A stretch of 64,000 bases of DNA from positions 434,001 to 498,000 of the forward strand of contig NZ_JAUSSF010000002.1 of the NCBI RefSeq assembly GCF_030812195.1. Direction: 5' to 3'. Positions 35,353 through 43,699 of the stretch are shown here, piece by piece. Position 1 is the first letter of the stretch; every line of letters begins with the position of its first letter. A model generated the notes under the pieces. It worked only from the letters and a program-made list of their open reading frames with translations, was not told the origin of the DNA and did not search any database. This DNA comes from Chryseobacterium lathyri (GTDB lineage Bacteria; Bacteroidota; Bacteroidia; Flavobacteriales; Weeksellaceae). A program made the position numbers and the translations under genes.

Positions 35353-38300
35353 ATGTCAACAAACAATACACCAGCAAAGACCGCATTTACTGTAGGAGAA
35401 TCCTTAATAGGAGAAGGTATTATTAACTATAAAGCAGCAGAAGGTATGAACCCAACAAATAATGTATCACAGACTCTTTTCAGATTTGTGAGTTTAAGAA
35501 ATCCACAATTAACGGAAACAAAAGACAAAAATTTAGGATTTATCCACAGACCAAAAGGCGTCACCGGTATTTTTGATACTGCGGTTGCCGGAAGACCTGC
35601 CAAAGCTACCAAGTTTGGAGAAATGAAAAGGGCGGCAAGCGGATTCAGCAATCTGGGATTTGAATCAGAAAAGAAAATTGAGGAAGGAGCATTCAGAGAC
35701 CTTCTTATTATCGGACGAAAACTTTCTAAAAAAGAAACATTAAGCAGCAATGACCTGCCTTATGTTACCGATTATTACAAAACCCTTATTAATGCTGATA
35801 AAGAGCTTAATGCTGAAGGAATCCAAACATTTTCCCTTCTTTGGAATAATTTCATCTATCTGATCGTTACCCAGGGAGATTTTTATATTAAAGAAGCGAT
35901 CAGCCATATTCTGATGGCCATTCAGCTTGGTTTTGCTAACAATCAGGATCTTACTGACCAGGAAATCATCAAGGTAAATGGTGAAAAACCATTAGAAAAA
36001 GCAATGAATGGAAAAGTAATTTTGCCAACATCATTATTTTCAGAGGATTACTTGGAAACATCTTCTTCAGCTTCGCCTACAGTATCTGAAGCTTCCGCTC
36101 CGGCTCTCGGTGCAAAAACCCTTCAAAGACTGGAATCTGAAGCAAGAACATCGCTGACAGCCAGCAAAGCGATCCACCGAAAAGAAGGTCTGGACAAGCT
36201 AAACACCGAATTGGAAAAACTTCAGAAAAAGTATCACAAAGCCCGTTATCAGGCATACCAAGACGGCTATGCAAGATACATGGACGAAAACAGGGAACGT
36301 ATAGATCTCTATGACAGAAAGCTGGCCGAAGTGGAAAGTAAGATTACTCCCGAAACTCCGGAAGAAGAAAAAGAACGTCTGTATAACAGCTTAAAGGAAT
36401 ATGAAGTTCCGTCTTTTGTATTTTCATATAGAAATGAAATCGACTTAGAAGATTTGCAGGCAAAACTTTCTCCGGAATCTTTCGACCTTTTTGTTGAGCT
36501 TTTCTCAGAATTTGATGCAGAGAAAGTATCTAATGTTCCAGCCACAGAAAGAGTCCAGCTTCTCTCTGACAATACATTAATGATTGGTGATCAGACCATT
36601 ATCCTTGATGATGAAATACAAACCTATTCCGATGCTTTACTTGTTATAAAAAACAATATTTCTTCATCAATGGAAACCGTTCTGCAAAACAGCCCTCTTC
36701 TCGAGCAGCAGTATGCAAATATCGGTGGAGCTTCAGTTCCCCTTATTCAGAATACTTCCAGAACTCCTATGGCATATAGTTTATATGCACACAACTCCTT
36801 CAGGTTGTCCGGCAGTAGAGGATTTGTTAATTTTTCTTTTGAAGTTGAAGATGTTTCGTGGAGCGTTGCCAATGCCAAGATCATTGCCACCACAGACGCT
36901 GCCGGAACCTTTGAAGAAAACTACAGCAATCTTCAGGTCATTGATAATAAAATCACGTTACCAACATGTTTAATAGATAAGTTCCGAAACAGTTTTAGCT
37001 TCAGAATAGAAATTATTTTTGATAACGGAAGTCAGGCATACGGAGATATTGCTATACAATATCCAAAAGAAGACCTGAACCTCACCGGCATGCTGACCCT
37101 AAAACGTGCTGTAGTTGAAAATCCTGGTGAACCAGAACCTGTGATCATCCAGAAACGCAAAAATTTCGGGATCAAAAGACTCGGGGTTGCTGATTATCTG
37201 AAAGTAGTCCAAAGTCTTCATGCTTATGTTCCTGGAGAAGTTTCAAATATTGAAAACGTCATGGCCAGCGAATTGAGACATAAGTCTTCTGTTGCCAGGG
37301 ATTATTCTGAAATCACAGATACCACATCCAAATCTGAAGAAACCGAGAAAATTTCCGACACGTCAAAAACCTCCAGAACAGATATGCAGACTGAGGTTGC
37401 CAAAGAAATTGACAAGCAGCAAAGTATTACTGCCTATACAAGATTCAGCTACGGAAATGACAAAGCCATGAAGTTTGAAATTGGAGCAGACTATGCCAAT
37501 AATACAGCACAGCACGACAGCACAAGACAAGCCATGATGAAATCTCAGGAGATCACGGAAAGAGCAATGGAAAGAGTTCTTACCAAAATTTCGGAAGAAA
37601 GGGTACAGAAAATCATCAAAGAATACACGGAAACCAATGTCCATGAATTTGACAACAGAGGAAAAGCTCTTACAACCAATCTACCGCCACAGCACATTAC
37701 AGGCGTTTACAGATGGGTAGATAAAAAGATGAAAAACCAGATCTACAATTACGGTAAACGTACCATGTTTGAATTTATGGTTCCTGAACCTTCAAGATTG
37801 CACCGTCTGGCTCTTACTGTTGCCAAAGCTCAGGTGCTTACTGCTCCCGTAGATCCTAGAAAGGCTCCTGAACCGTGGTATATGCCAGATCCAAAGTCTG
37901 CAACGATAGTACAGATCCAGCATTGGGCACAGATTTACGGAGTAAATTTAGAAGCTTTTCCAGAGGCTACCAAACAAATTATCCATAGTGCCGCGAGCGT
38001 TCCTCAAACCAATGATGATTTTGGAGTAGATTATTCACAGTTTACGATTCCGGATAACTATGCCGGGAAAAGTGCAAGCTTTAGCTGCAGATCATCCAGA
38101 AACAGAGGCGGCGGATGGTCAGGAGCCCGTTATTCCGAGGTAGTGTGCTCCAATCTAAAAGGAGACATGATTGGCCGTTCTGAGTATGGTGATATTAATT
38201 TTGACGAAGGAGCATCAGGCCTCAATGTAACCGGTAATGTTTCTTTCCAAGTGAAAGGACATAACGTAAGAAATTACAACATAAAAGTAACGGTAAATTG

Positions 38301-39147
38301 TGAGCTAAGTGATGCATACATCAACAACTGGAAAACAGAAAGTTTCAATGCCATTATTAAAGCCTATGAAGAAGCTTATGCAAAATTCCAGGAGGAGCAG
38401 GCAAGATTAGATGCCGAGCAGAAAGAAAAAGAAGCACAGGCTAAAGAAAGACAGGATCATTTCTACCGTTATATGGAGCATGATGTCTTAAAGCACAACT
38501 GTATTGCATACCTGCTGCAGGATTACCTTAGCACATTAGGGCAGGCAACAACAAACGGAGCCGATGATAAGACAACCATGGATAACTTCCAGGTATATCT
38601 GAATGAAAACCTGGATAAATATACTGCCCTTGCCAAGTTTATGGAACAGGCATTTGAATGGGAAATCATGGATTATACCTTCTATCCGTACTATTGGGCT
38701 AACCGTAAGAGCTGGCAGGAATTCTATTTGAGTGAAAGTCTGGATCCTTTATTCAGAAGCTTCCTACAGGCAGGGATGGCAAGAATTATCGTTACCGTAA
38801 AACCAGGTTTTGAAAACGCCGTACAGTTCTTCCTGGAAACAGGCTTAATCTGGAATGGTGGTGAAGTTCCGGTAATCGGAGACCCAATGTACATGAGTAT
38901 TGTGGACGAAATGAGACAGCCAACTGGAGAACCTCAGGGTAAATATTGGATTACCAGATTGCCTACAACACTTACTATTCTTCAGGATAAGTCTACAGGA
39001 CTTCCAGTGGATCAGCCGTTGCCGATTTTCCCGGAAACTGATCCGAAAAACTGTGAGAATCCTTCTGAACTGGAATTTGAAACGAATTTTGAACATAGGG
39101 ATATTCAGTTATCACATGGAGAAAAGGAAACAAGCACCTTGGATTAA
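35353..39147 (+). CDS. 1264-residue protein of unknown family, probable scaffold or toxin-complex component
   Basis: No signal peptide and no clear membrane helix. Residues 1-220 are globular. About 250-330 is a charged coiled coil (LDKLNTELEKLQKKYHKARY onward). About 480-590 looks like a beta-sandwich. A PGEVSNIENVMASE motif near 627 is followed by a Ser/Thr/Glu/Lys-rich stretch. A second beta-rich part with two cysteines (SFSCRSSRNRGGGWSG, YSEVVCSN) lies near 910-940, followed by another charged helix at 1010-1040 and an aromatic-rich C-terminus. I do not recognise it. It is the largest gene of the operon and ends just before a terminator-like hairpin. Confidence 0.7.
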   Translation: MSTNNTPAKTAFTVGESLIGEGIINYKAAEGMNPTNNVSQTLFRFVSLRNPQLTETKDKNLGFIHRPKGVTGIFDTAVAGRPAKATKFGEMKRAASGFSNLGFESEKKIEEGAFRDLLIIGRKLSKKETLSSNDLPYVTDYYKTLINADKELNAEGIQTFSLLWNNFIYLIVTQGDFYIKEAISHILMAIQLGFANNQDLTDQEIIKVNGEKPLEKAMNGKVILPTSLFSEDYLETSSSASPTVSEASAPALGAKTLQRLESEARTSLTASKAIHRKEGLDKLNTELEKLQKKYHKARYQAYQDGYARYMDENRERIDLYDRKLAEVESKITPETPEEEKERLYNSLKEYEVPSFVFSYRNEIDLEDLQAKLSPESFDLFVELFSEFDAEKVSNVPATERVQLLSDNTLMIGDQTIILDDEIQTYSDALLVIKNNISSSMETVLQNSPLLEQQYANIGGASVPLIQNTSRTPMAYSLYAHNSFRLSGSRGFVNFSFEVEDVSWSVANAKIIATTDAAGTFEENYSNLQVIDNKITLPTCLIDKFRNSFSFRIEIIFDNGSQAYGDIAIQYPKEDLNLTGMLTLKRAVVENPGEPEPVIIQKRKNFGIKRLGVADYLKVVQSLHAYVPGEVSNIENVMASELRHKSSVARDYSEITDTTSKSEETEKISDTSKTSRTDMQTEVAKEIDKQQSITAYTRFSYGNDKAMKFEIGADYANNTAQHDSTRQAMMKSQEITERAMERVLTKISEERVQKIIKEYTETNVHEFDNRGKALTTNLPPQHITGVYRWVDKKMKNQIYNYGKRTMFEFMVPEPSRLHRLALTVAKAQVLTAPVDPRKAPEPWYMPDPKSATIVQIQHWAQIYGVNLEAFPEATKQIIHSAASVPQTNDDFGVDYSQFTIPDNYAGKSASFSCRSSRNRGGGWSGARYSEVVCSNLKGDMIGRSEYGDINFDEGASGLNVTGNVSFQVKGHNVRNYNIKVTVNCELSDAYINNWKTESFNAIIKAYEEAYAKFQEEQARLDAEQKEKEAQAKERQDHFYRYMEHDVLKHNCIAYLLQDYLSTLGQATTNGADDKTTMDNFQVYLNENLDKYTALAKFMEQAFEWEIMDYTFYPYYWANRKSWQEFYLSESLDPLFRSFLQAGMARIIVTVKPGFENAVQFFLETGLIWNGGEVPVIGDPMYMSIVDEMRQPTGEPQGKYWITRLPTTLTILQDKSTGLPVDQPLPIFPETDPKNCENPSELEFETNFEHRDIQLSHGEKETSTLD

Positions 39148-39158
39148 ATAAATTAATG

Positions 39159-39189
39159 AAATGGTGGCATATAGCCGCCATTTCTTTTT
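39159..39189 (+). terminator. Internal terminator or attenuator in the long operon
   Basis: Stem AAATGGTGGC/GCCGCCATTT (one G-T pair) with a 5-nt loop and a T run. No new promoter is visible between it and the next gene at 39210, so it may lower expression of the toxin-like pair without ending it. Confidence 0.75.
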
Positions 39190-39209
39190 AACAATTAACA
39201 CTTATAAAA

Positions 39210-41945
39210 ATGAAACCAATAAAAGCATTAGTAAGTAATGATATACCTTCATTAAAGATGCCTAAAATTACCAAAATAAGTGGCTTAGGGCTTTCTCCTG
39301 AAAACAAACACAGCCAGTTAGATGGTGAAGGGGCTACCTATTTTCACAAGTTTTTACCGTATGGAGATATCAATAAATTGGTTGATGAATATAATGACTC
39401 AAAAATTTTAAAAGATCATAGCGATGCTGATTTATTAATATTCTATTTACTTGGAAGTAAAAATGAATTATATATTACTATTACTGGCAGGTCTAAAGAA
39501 TATGATAAATTATTAGGTTCCCAACAAGTTTTCAAATATAAAGGTTTTAAAGATAACATAACATTTAAAGAATATGTAATAAGTAATATCATTAATGACA
39601 GGCAACCGGGGTTCTCTTTTACCCACGATGAAATCTCAAATGCCATTGATGATGCTATAGCAGATTATAAATTTATTACAAGTGAACAAAATAGCAAGCA
39701 GGAATCAAAATTTGCCATACCAAGCCAAATTTTGAAAAATAAAGTAAATTTAAAAGAACAAGGGGTAATAAGGGCGTTACAGGAAGTGAACAGAACTATT
39801 GCCAAAATGAGAGCAGAAGAAAAACATGCCTATAATGAATGGATCATATCTAAAGCAGATCCATACAACTATTTTTGGGTTCACCTCAATAACAATAAGG
39901 ACATTTCCCTGAAAGACTTACAACAACTCATTACGCAACTTAAGAATTATAAAAAGAATATAGGCGAGCTGAAAGATGGAAGAATTACAAGTATTGCAGA
40001 TATGAACTCCTTTGTTGAAAAAAATCTTACAGCAGGAGGAAGTATGTTCAAATGGTTTATTGATACTCCTTTTTTCAGTTTAGACTCGGAACAGAGAAAA
40101 AAATACATTGAAATGTATTGTGTAAAGGAAGAATTCTTTCCAAGATTTAATATTTCAACAGGTTTTAATGATGGAGATATTGTAGCCGCTTTATTTAAAA
40201 CCTGTTCCAATAAACAGGATCTCTTCAACATCATCATATGTCTGGAACAAGAGGGAAAACTTTTTCATTTGCTCAATAACCTAAGATTTAAAGCATTTTC
40301 CGAAGTATGTTCTATTATTAGCAGTGTCTATATGACTTATGTCAAAAAAGGAGAAATGGATAAAAAATATGCAGAAGCATTGGAATTCGGAAGACAGATC
40401 CTATTTGACAATAAAACTTTTGGAAATCATAATATAGAGGAATTTGATACTGTCCACAACAAACTGAAATTTACCACAGATCTGAATCTCTTTATAAAAA
40501 TCGGTAAAGGGACTATTGCAGCTCCTTTTCTGTCTAATATGAATGCTGATGACTTACAGAAATCTATTTCGTGCAACCCCTTAGATATTATAAGCCTTAC
40601 CCCAGTGGAAGATATCGAGATATATGAACTAAAAGCAGGTGAAATATACGCTGTTCCAGCTTGTTTTGTTTATTTTCTATATAACGAGGAAACATGGAAA
40701 ACAAATATACTTGCTGCACAGGTTATTGTTCAAATAGCATTCTGTCTTATTGGTGTAGGAGAAATAATGGCTGCCGTAGAAGCAGGAAGTACTATTGGAA
40801 TTGCCTACTCGGCTACTGGAGTTGCGATAGATGCAAGTTTTGGAGCTACTTTGATTCCGGAATTTGGAAAAGATCATCCTGTAATTACAAAATACATACA
40901 TTATGCAATGTGGGCACGTTTAGTATCCGATTTCATTAATGTAAAAGGATTGTCACAGGAGCTCAGAACCTCTATTAGTGCGAAGAAAATTACTTTTGAA
41001 CCTTATGAAGCAACAATAGATGGAGTAAAATTTATTAAGGGAATACGAAAAACCTATAAACCGCTTTCCATTGGAGCACTTGGCATTATACTTCCAGAAT
41101 TTATTTTGGGACTTTATGCAGTACAAGGTGGAAGAAAACTTTTATTTTATTTACAAGGAATAAAGGAATCGATAACAGATGTCACTATTTTCTTTAAAGG
41201 AGCAGAGATTTTTTCCGGAAGTAAATCTTCAGCAAAAGAGTTTATGGAAAACGCCATAGTAGTATATAAAAGCGAAGGGCAAGCTGCTATGGAAAATTTC
41301 TTTTTTGCCAAAATAGCTTCTGAAGAGACCAGGCTTTTACACTCTCAAACTGGAGAAACCTATGTAGGGAAGCTTCTTAAAAAACCAAAAAATAATAGAG
41401 AATATTATTCCTATGAACTTCATGAGCTAAATTCTAAATTACATTATAAAAAAAGCTGGACCGTAAAGGAAAAAGATGTTATGGATAAATTTGAGTGTAA
41501 AGTTTATATTGTAAAAGAGAACGGAAAAAATTATTACACTGGAGATTTTATGGTTGCACCTAACTTGAATACCACCCTTCAAGCTAACAAAACAGAGCTA
41601 ACAGATGTGAGTTTAGGAAAAACCATGTATGATGATGGTTTTGTAACTTTACAAAAAGATTTAAGAAAAGAATTTGATGGAATTTATGGATTGTATGTAA
41701 AAAATGATTCATATATTGCTTATGGTGGAGAATCTGTAAATTTAACCCGTTTTAAAAAAGCAATGTTGGGAAAATCTATTACAGAAGCCAACATTATAGA
41801 AGCAGTAAAACAAATTACTCCCTATAAATGGGCTAAAGAAAAAGGTTTTGATAAAATTGAACTGAAGACTACCATGCAAGAATTTGATGGACTTTTTGGA
41901 GACATTAACAAATTAAAAGAACTTAAAGTAATTTATCATAAATAA
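39210..41945 (+). CDS. 911-residue toxin-like protein with central hydrophobic region
   Basis: No signal peptide. Residues 1-480 are soluble and charged. Residues 500-550 (ILAAQVIVQIAFCLIGVGEI, then a Gly/Ala-rich stretch) and 615-640 (SIGALGIILPEFILGLYAV) are hydrophobic. The last 200 residues form a separate Lys/Glu-rich domain with no motif I can name. This order, with a hydrophobic region before a variable C-terminal domain and a small acidic gene directly behind, is typical of polymorphic toxins. The DNA is visibly more AT-rich than the preceding 1264-codon gene, which suggests a separately acquired cassette. Assignment as a toxin is inference. Confidence 0.6.
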   Translation: MKPIKALVSNDIPSLKMPKITKISGLGLSPENKHSQLDGEGATYFHKFLPYGDINKLVDEYNDSKILKDHSDADLLIFYLLGSKNELYITITGRSKEYDKLLGSQQVFKYKGFKDNITFKEYVISNIINDRQPGFSFTHDEISNAIDDAIADYKFITSEQNSKQESKFAIPSQILKNKVNLKEQGVIRALQEVNRTIAKMRAEEKHAYNEWIISKADPYNYFWVHLNNNKDISLKDLQQLITQLKNYKKNIGELKDGRITSIADMNSFVEKNLTAGGSMFKWFIDTPFFSLDSEQRKKYIEMYCVKEEFFPRFNISTGFNDGDIVAALFKTCSNKQDLFNIIICLEQEGKLFHLLNNLRFKAFSEVCSIISSVYMTYVKKGEMDKKYAEALEFGRQILFDNKTFGNHNIEEFDTVHNKLKFTTDLNLFIKIGKGTIAAPFLSNMNADDLQKSISCNPLDIISLTPVEDIEIYELKAGEIYAVPACFVYFLYNEETWKTNILAAQVIVQIAFCLIGVGEIMAAVEAGSTIGIAYSATGVAIDASFGATLIPEFGKDHPVITKYIHYAMWARLVSDFINVKGLSQELRTSISAKKITFEPYEATIDGVKFIKGIRKTYKPLSIGALGIILPEFILGLYAVQGGRKLLFYLQGIKESITDVTIFFKGAEIFSGSKSSAKEFMENAIVVYKSEGQAAMENFFFAKIASEETRLLHSQTGETYVGKLLKKPKNNREYYSYELHELNSKLHYKKSWTVKEKDVMDKFECKVYIVKENGKNYYTGDFMVAPNLNTTLQANKTELTDVSLGKTMYDDGFVTLQKDLRKEFDGIYGLYVKNDSYIAYGGESVNLTRFKKAMLGKSITEANIIEAVKQITPYKWAKEKGFDKIELKTTMQEFDGLFGDINKLKELKVIYHK

Positions 41946-41955
41946 TATAAATATT

Positions 41956-42507
41956 ATGCCACAGGAAAAAGTAGATAAAATAATAATTTCAGTAGAAGAT
42001 ATAAAAAAAGTGGGATTATACAATACTGATGGTACTTCAATAGGAATTGGTGTACGTATTCAAGATTACCAAGAAAATCCTGAATGGAATGAATTTGATT
42101 ATGAAAAAGAAGTTTTTGAAGAATTGTTAGGAGAAGATTTCGGGAAGAAAGATTTTTATTACGAATCTAAAACATGGGAATTTATTGTAGATGCAGTGGA
42201 AAAGAAAATAAGAGAAGTACTAAAAACAATAAAAAAAGTACCAGAAGAACATCAGCAAAATCCTCTTGCTTACATTAGAGCGTATAAAGAAGAACATTAT
42301 GATCCTGATAATGATTGGAATCTTAAATATGAAGATGTAGAGAATTTTCTAGGAGAGTTTTATCATCATAATATAAGGAAACATAGAAGAGATCTTAAAT
42401 TATATTACTTTCAATTGTTTTATAACAACTTAAAAAATAATTATGAAGAAGGATACCCTTTGTATATTTCAGTTGCTACTGTAGAAGGTCAGAAAAAACA
42501 GATTTGA
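41956..42507 (+). CDS. 183-residue acidic immunity-like protein, C-terminus possibly frameshifted
   Basis: Begins 10 bp after the 911-residue protein. It is rich in Glu, Asp and aromatics with no signal peptide, mainly helical (EFDYEKEVFEELLGEDFG). Size, charge and position match an immunity protein for the upstream gene, though no family is recognised. It stops at 42507 shortly after an A6 run (42493-42498). Losing one A would extend it by a plausible 20-residue tail containing KKGWVDRKGKEYFDQ, ending at 42568 just before the terminator. The true C-terminus is therefore uncertain. Confidence 0.6.
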   Translation: MPQEKVDKIIISVEDIKKVGLYNTDGTSIGIGVRIQDYQENPEWNEFDYEKEVFEELLGEDFGKKDFYYESKTWEFIVDAVEKKIREVLKTIKKVPEEHQQNPLAYIRAYKEEHYDPDNDWNLKYEDVENFLGEFYHHNIRKHRRDLKLYYFQLFYNNLKNNYEEGYPLYISVATVEGQKKQI

Positions 42508-42570
42508 AACACAGATAGCAAAAAAAGGCTGGGTGGATAGAAAAGGAAAAGAATATTTTGATCAATAATC

Positions 42571-42605
42571 AATAAGCCACAGTATTTCTGTGGCTTATTA
42601 TTTTT
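42571..42605 (+). terminator. Strong terminator at the end of the toxin-like cassette
   Basis: Perfect 12-bp stem AATAAGCCACAG/CTGTGGCTTATT with a 5-nt loop and a T run. It closes the operon that began at operator copy 5. Confidence 0.9.
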
Positions 42606-42632
42606 CTAAAAACTTTCTACAAAAAAATAAAA

Positions 42633-42668
42633 CACGACACGTTTTGTCGCATTAACCCTATATATTTG
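42633..42668 (+). promoter_or_regulatory. Island operator-promoter copy 6 (WYL regulator gene)
   Basis: CGACACGTTTTGTCG at 42635-42649, with perfect 5-bp outer arms, then TATATTTG at 42661-42668, 26-bp spacing. The site in front of the regulator's own gene points to autoregulation. Confidence 0.9.
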
Positions 42669-42685
42669 TCTTATAAAATTTTACC

Positions 42686-42712
42686 ATGAAACGCAGCAGT
42701 GCTGCCCTATAA
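42686..42712 (+). other. Short leader frame with palindrome before the WYL gene
   Basis: ATG at 42686 opens an 8-codon frame (MKRSSAAL, stop). It contains the palindrome GCAGCA-G-TGCTGC at 42693-42705. It could be a leader peptide, a second regulator site, or chance. Confidence 0.3.
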
Positions 42713-42723
42713 AATACAGACGA

Positions 42724-43644
42724 ATGAAAAAAGATTTTTATCTGACAAGATATGCCTTAATTATCAAAAGATTAGAAAGTTCTCCGGCTACCTATTCCCA
42801 GCTGGAGGACTATCTTTTAAACTCTTTCGAATTCCAGGATGCGGGGATCAAGAGTTACTCGATCCGTACGCTGCAGAGGGATATCCGTGAGATTTCTGAT
42901 CTTTTTAACCTTTCCATTCACAACAAAAAGAAAGGGGATAACAGGTATTATATTGAGAGCCGCCCGATCATGGAAGTGGATGAATACAACCAAAAATTAC
43001 TGGAATCCTTCCAGGTAAGCAACGCCTTGAATCTTCATCCGGACTTTTCAGATTTTATCTTTTTTGAAAGCAGAAAGCCTACAGGGATAGAACATTTTTA
43101 TGATCTTTTCTTTGCGATCCGTAATAAAAGAGTCGTTAGTTTTGAACATTACAACTACAAAAATAAAGTCATGACTTCACGGAAAGTACATCCGCTGGCT
43201 TTAAAAGAATCCAAGGACAGATGGTACCTCATCGCGATTGACACTAAAGATAAAACCTTAAAATCATTCGGGTTGGACAGAGTCAATTATCTGGATGTAA
43301 GCGACAGCAAATTTCGTGAAAAGTATAACTACAATTTCAGGGAACATTTCAAAAATGCTTTCGGGGTGATGAATCTTGCAGAACAAAACCCTCAGAAGAT
43401 CATTATGAAGTGCAGCAGACATCAGGGAGAGTATATCAGAAGTTTTCCGCTTCACCAGTCTCAGAAAGAAACGAAAGAAACACCAGAGGAGATCTATTTT
43501 GAGTTCTTCCTCCACCCTACCTATGATTTTATGCAGGAGATTCTTTCCTATGGTAAAGAAGTCACAGTTCTGGAACCGAAAGGTTTAGTTGATGATATCC
43601 GGACCCATCTTCAGGAATCCCTGAACCGCTATCTTGAAAGCTGA
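42724..43644 (+). CDS. WYL-domain transcriptional regulator
   Basis: 306 residues. Residues 1-80 form a winged helix-turn-helix (YSQLEDYLLNS and IRTLQRDIREISDLF, the DeoR/HTH_11 pattern). Residues 125-195 are the WYL domain, with the eponymous residues in DRWYLIAIDT (Trp167, Tyr168, Leu169) and the expected Arg186 in GLDRVNYL. A WCX-like C-terminal extension follows. Some WYL regulators sense single-stranded nucleic acid, for example PafBC and DriD, and they often control DNA-damage or defence genes. It carries the island operator in front of its own gene and is the only regulator inside the island, so it is the best candidate to read all six sites. Confidence 0.92.
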   Translation: MKKDFYLTRYALIIKRLESSPATYSQLEDYLLNSFEFQDAGIKSYSIRTLQRDIREISDLFNLSIHNKKKGDNRYYIESRPIMEVDEYNQKLLESFQVSNALNLHPDFSDFIFFESRKPTGIEHFYDLFFAIRNKRVVSFEHYNYKNKVMTSRKVHPLALKESKDRWYLIAIDTKDKTLKSFGLDRVNYLDVSDSKFREKYNYNFREHFKNAFGVMNLAEQNPQKIIMKCSRHQGEYIRSFPLHQSQKETKETPEEIYFEFFLHPTYDFMQEILSYGKEVTVLEPKGLVDDIRTHLQESLNRYLES

Positions 43645-43674
43645 TATCAAAGGATAAAAAGTTCCTATTTTTTA

Positions 43675-43696
43675 AGTATATTTACATAAATATACT
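43675..43696. promoter_or_regulatory. Perfect AT-rich palindrome after the WYL gene
   Basis: AGTATATTTA-CA-TAAATATACT, 10-bp arms, ending 3 bp before the TTG start of the next gene. Either an operator for that gene or a weak hairpin at the end of the WYL transcript. Confidence 0.5.
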
Positions 43697-43699
43697 CTT

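Noticed and set aside
29023..42607. Complete prophage
   Set aside because: Endolysin-like and fibre-like genes are present, but there is no terminase, portal, capsid, tail tube, sheath, integrase or attachment repeat in the window.
29023..42668. Six similar short repeats as a CRISPR array
   Set aside because: They are separated by genes, are only about 15 bp long, each lies at a fixed distance from a promoter box, and no cas gene is present.
42686..42712. Leader peptide MKRSSAAL as a real gene
   Set aside because: Eight codons without comparative support; listed only as a low-confidence leader element.
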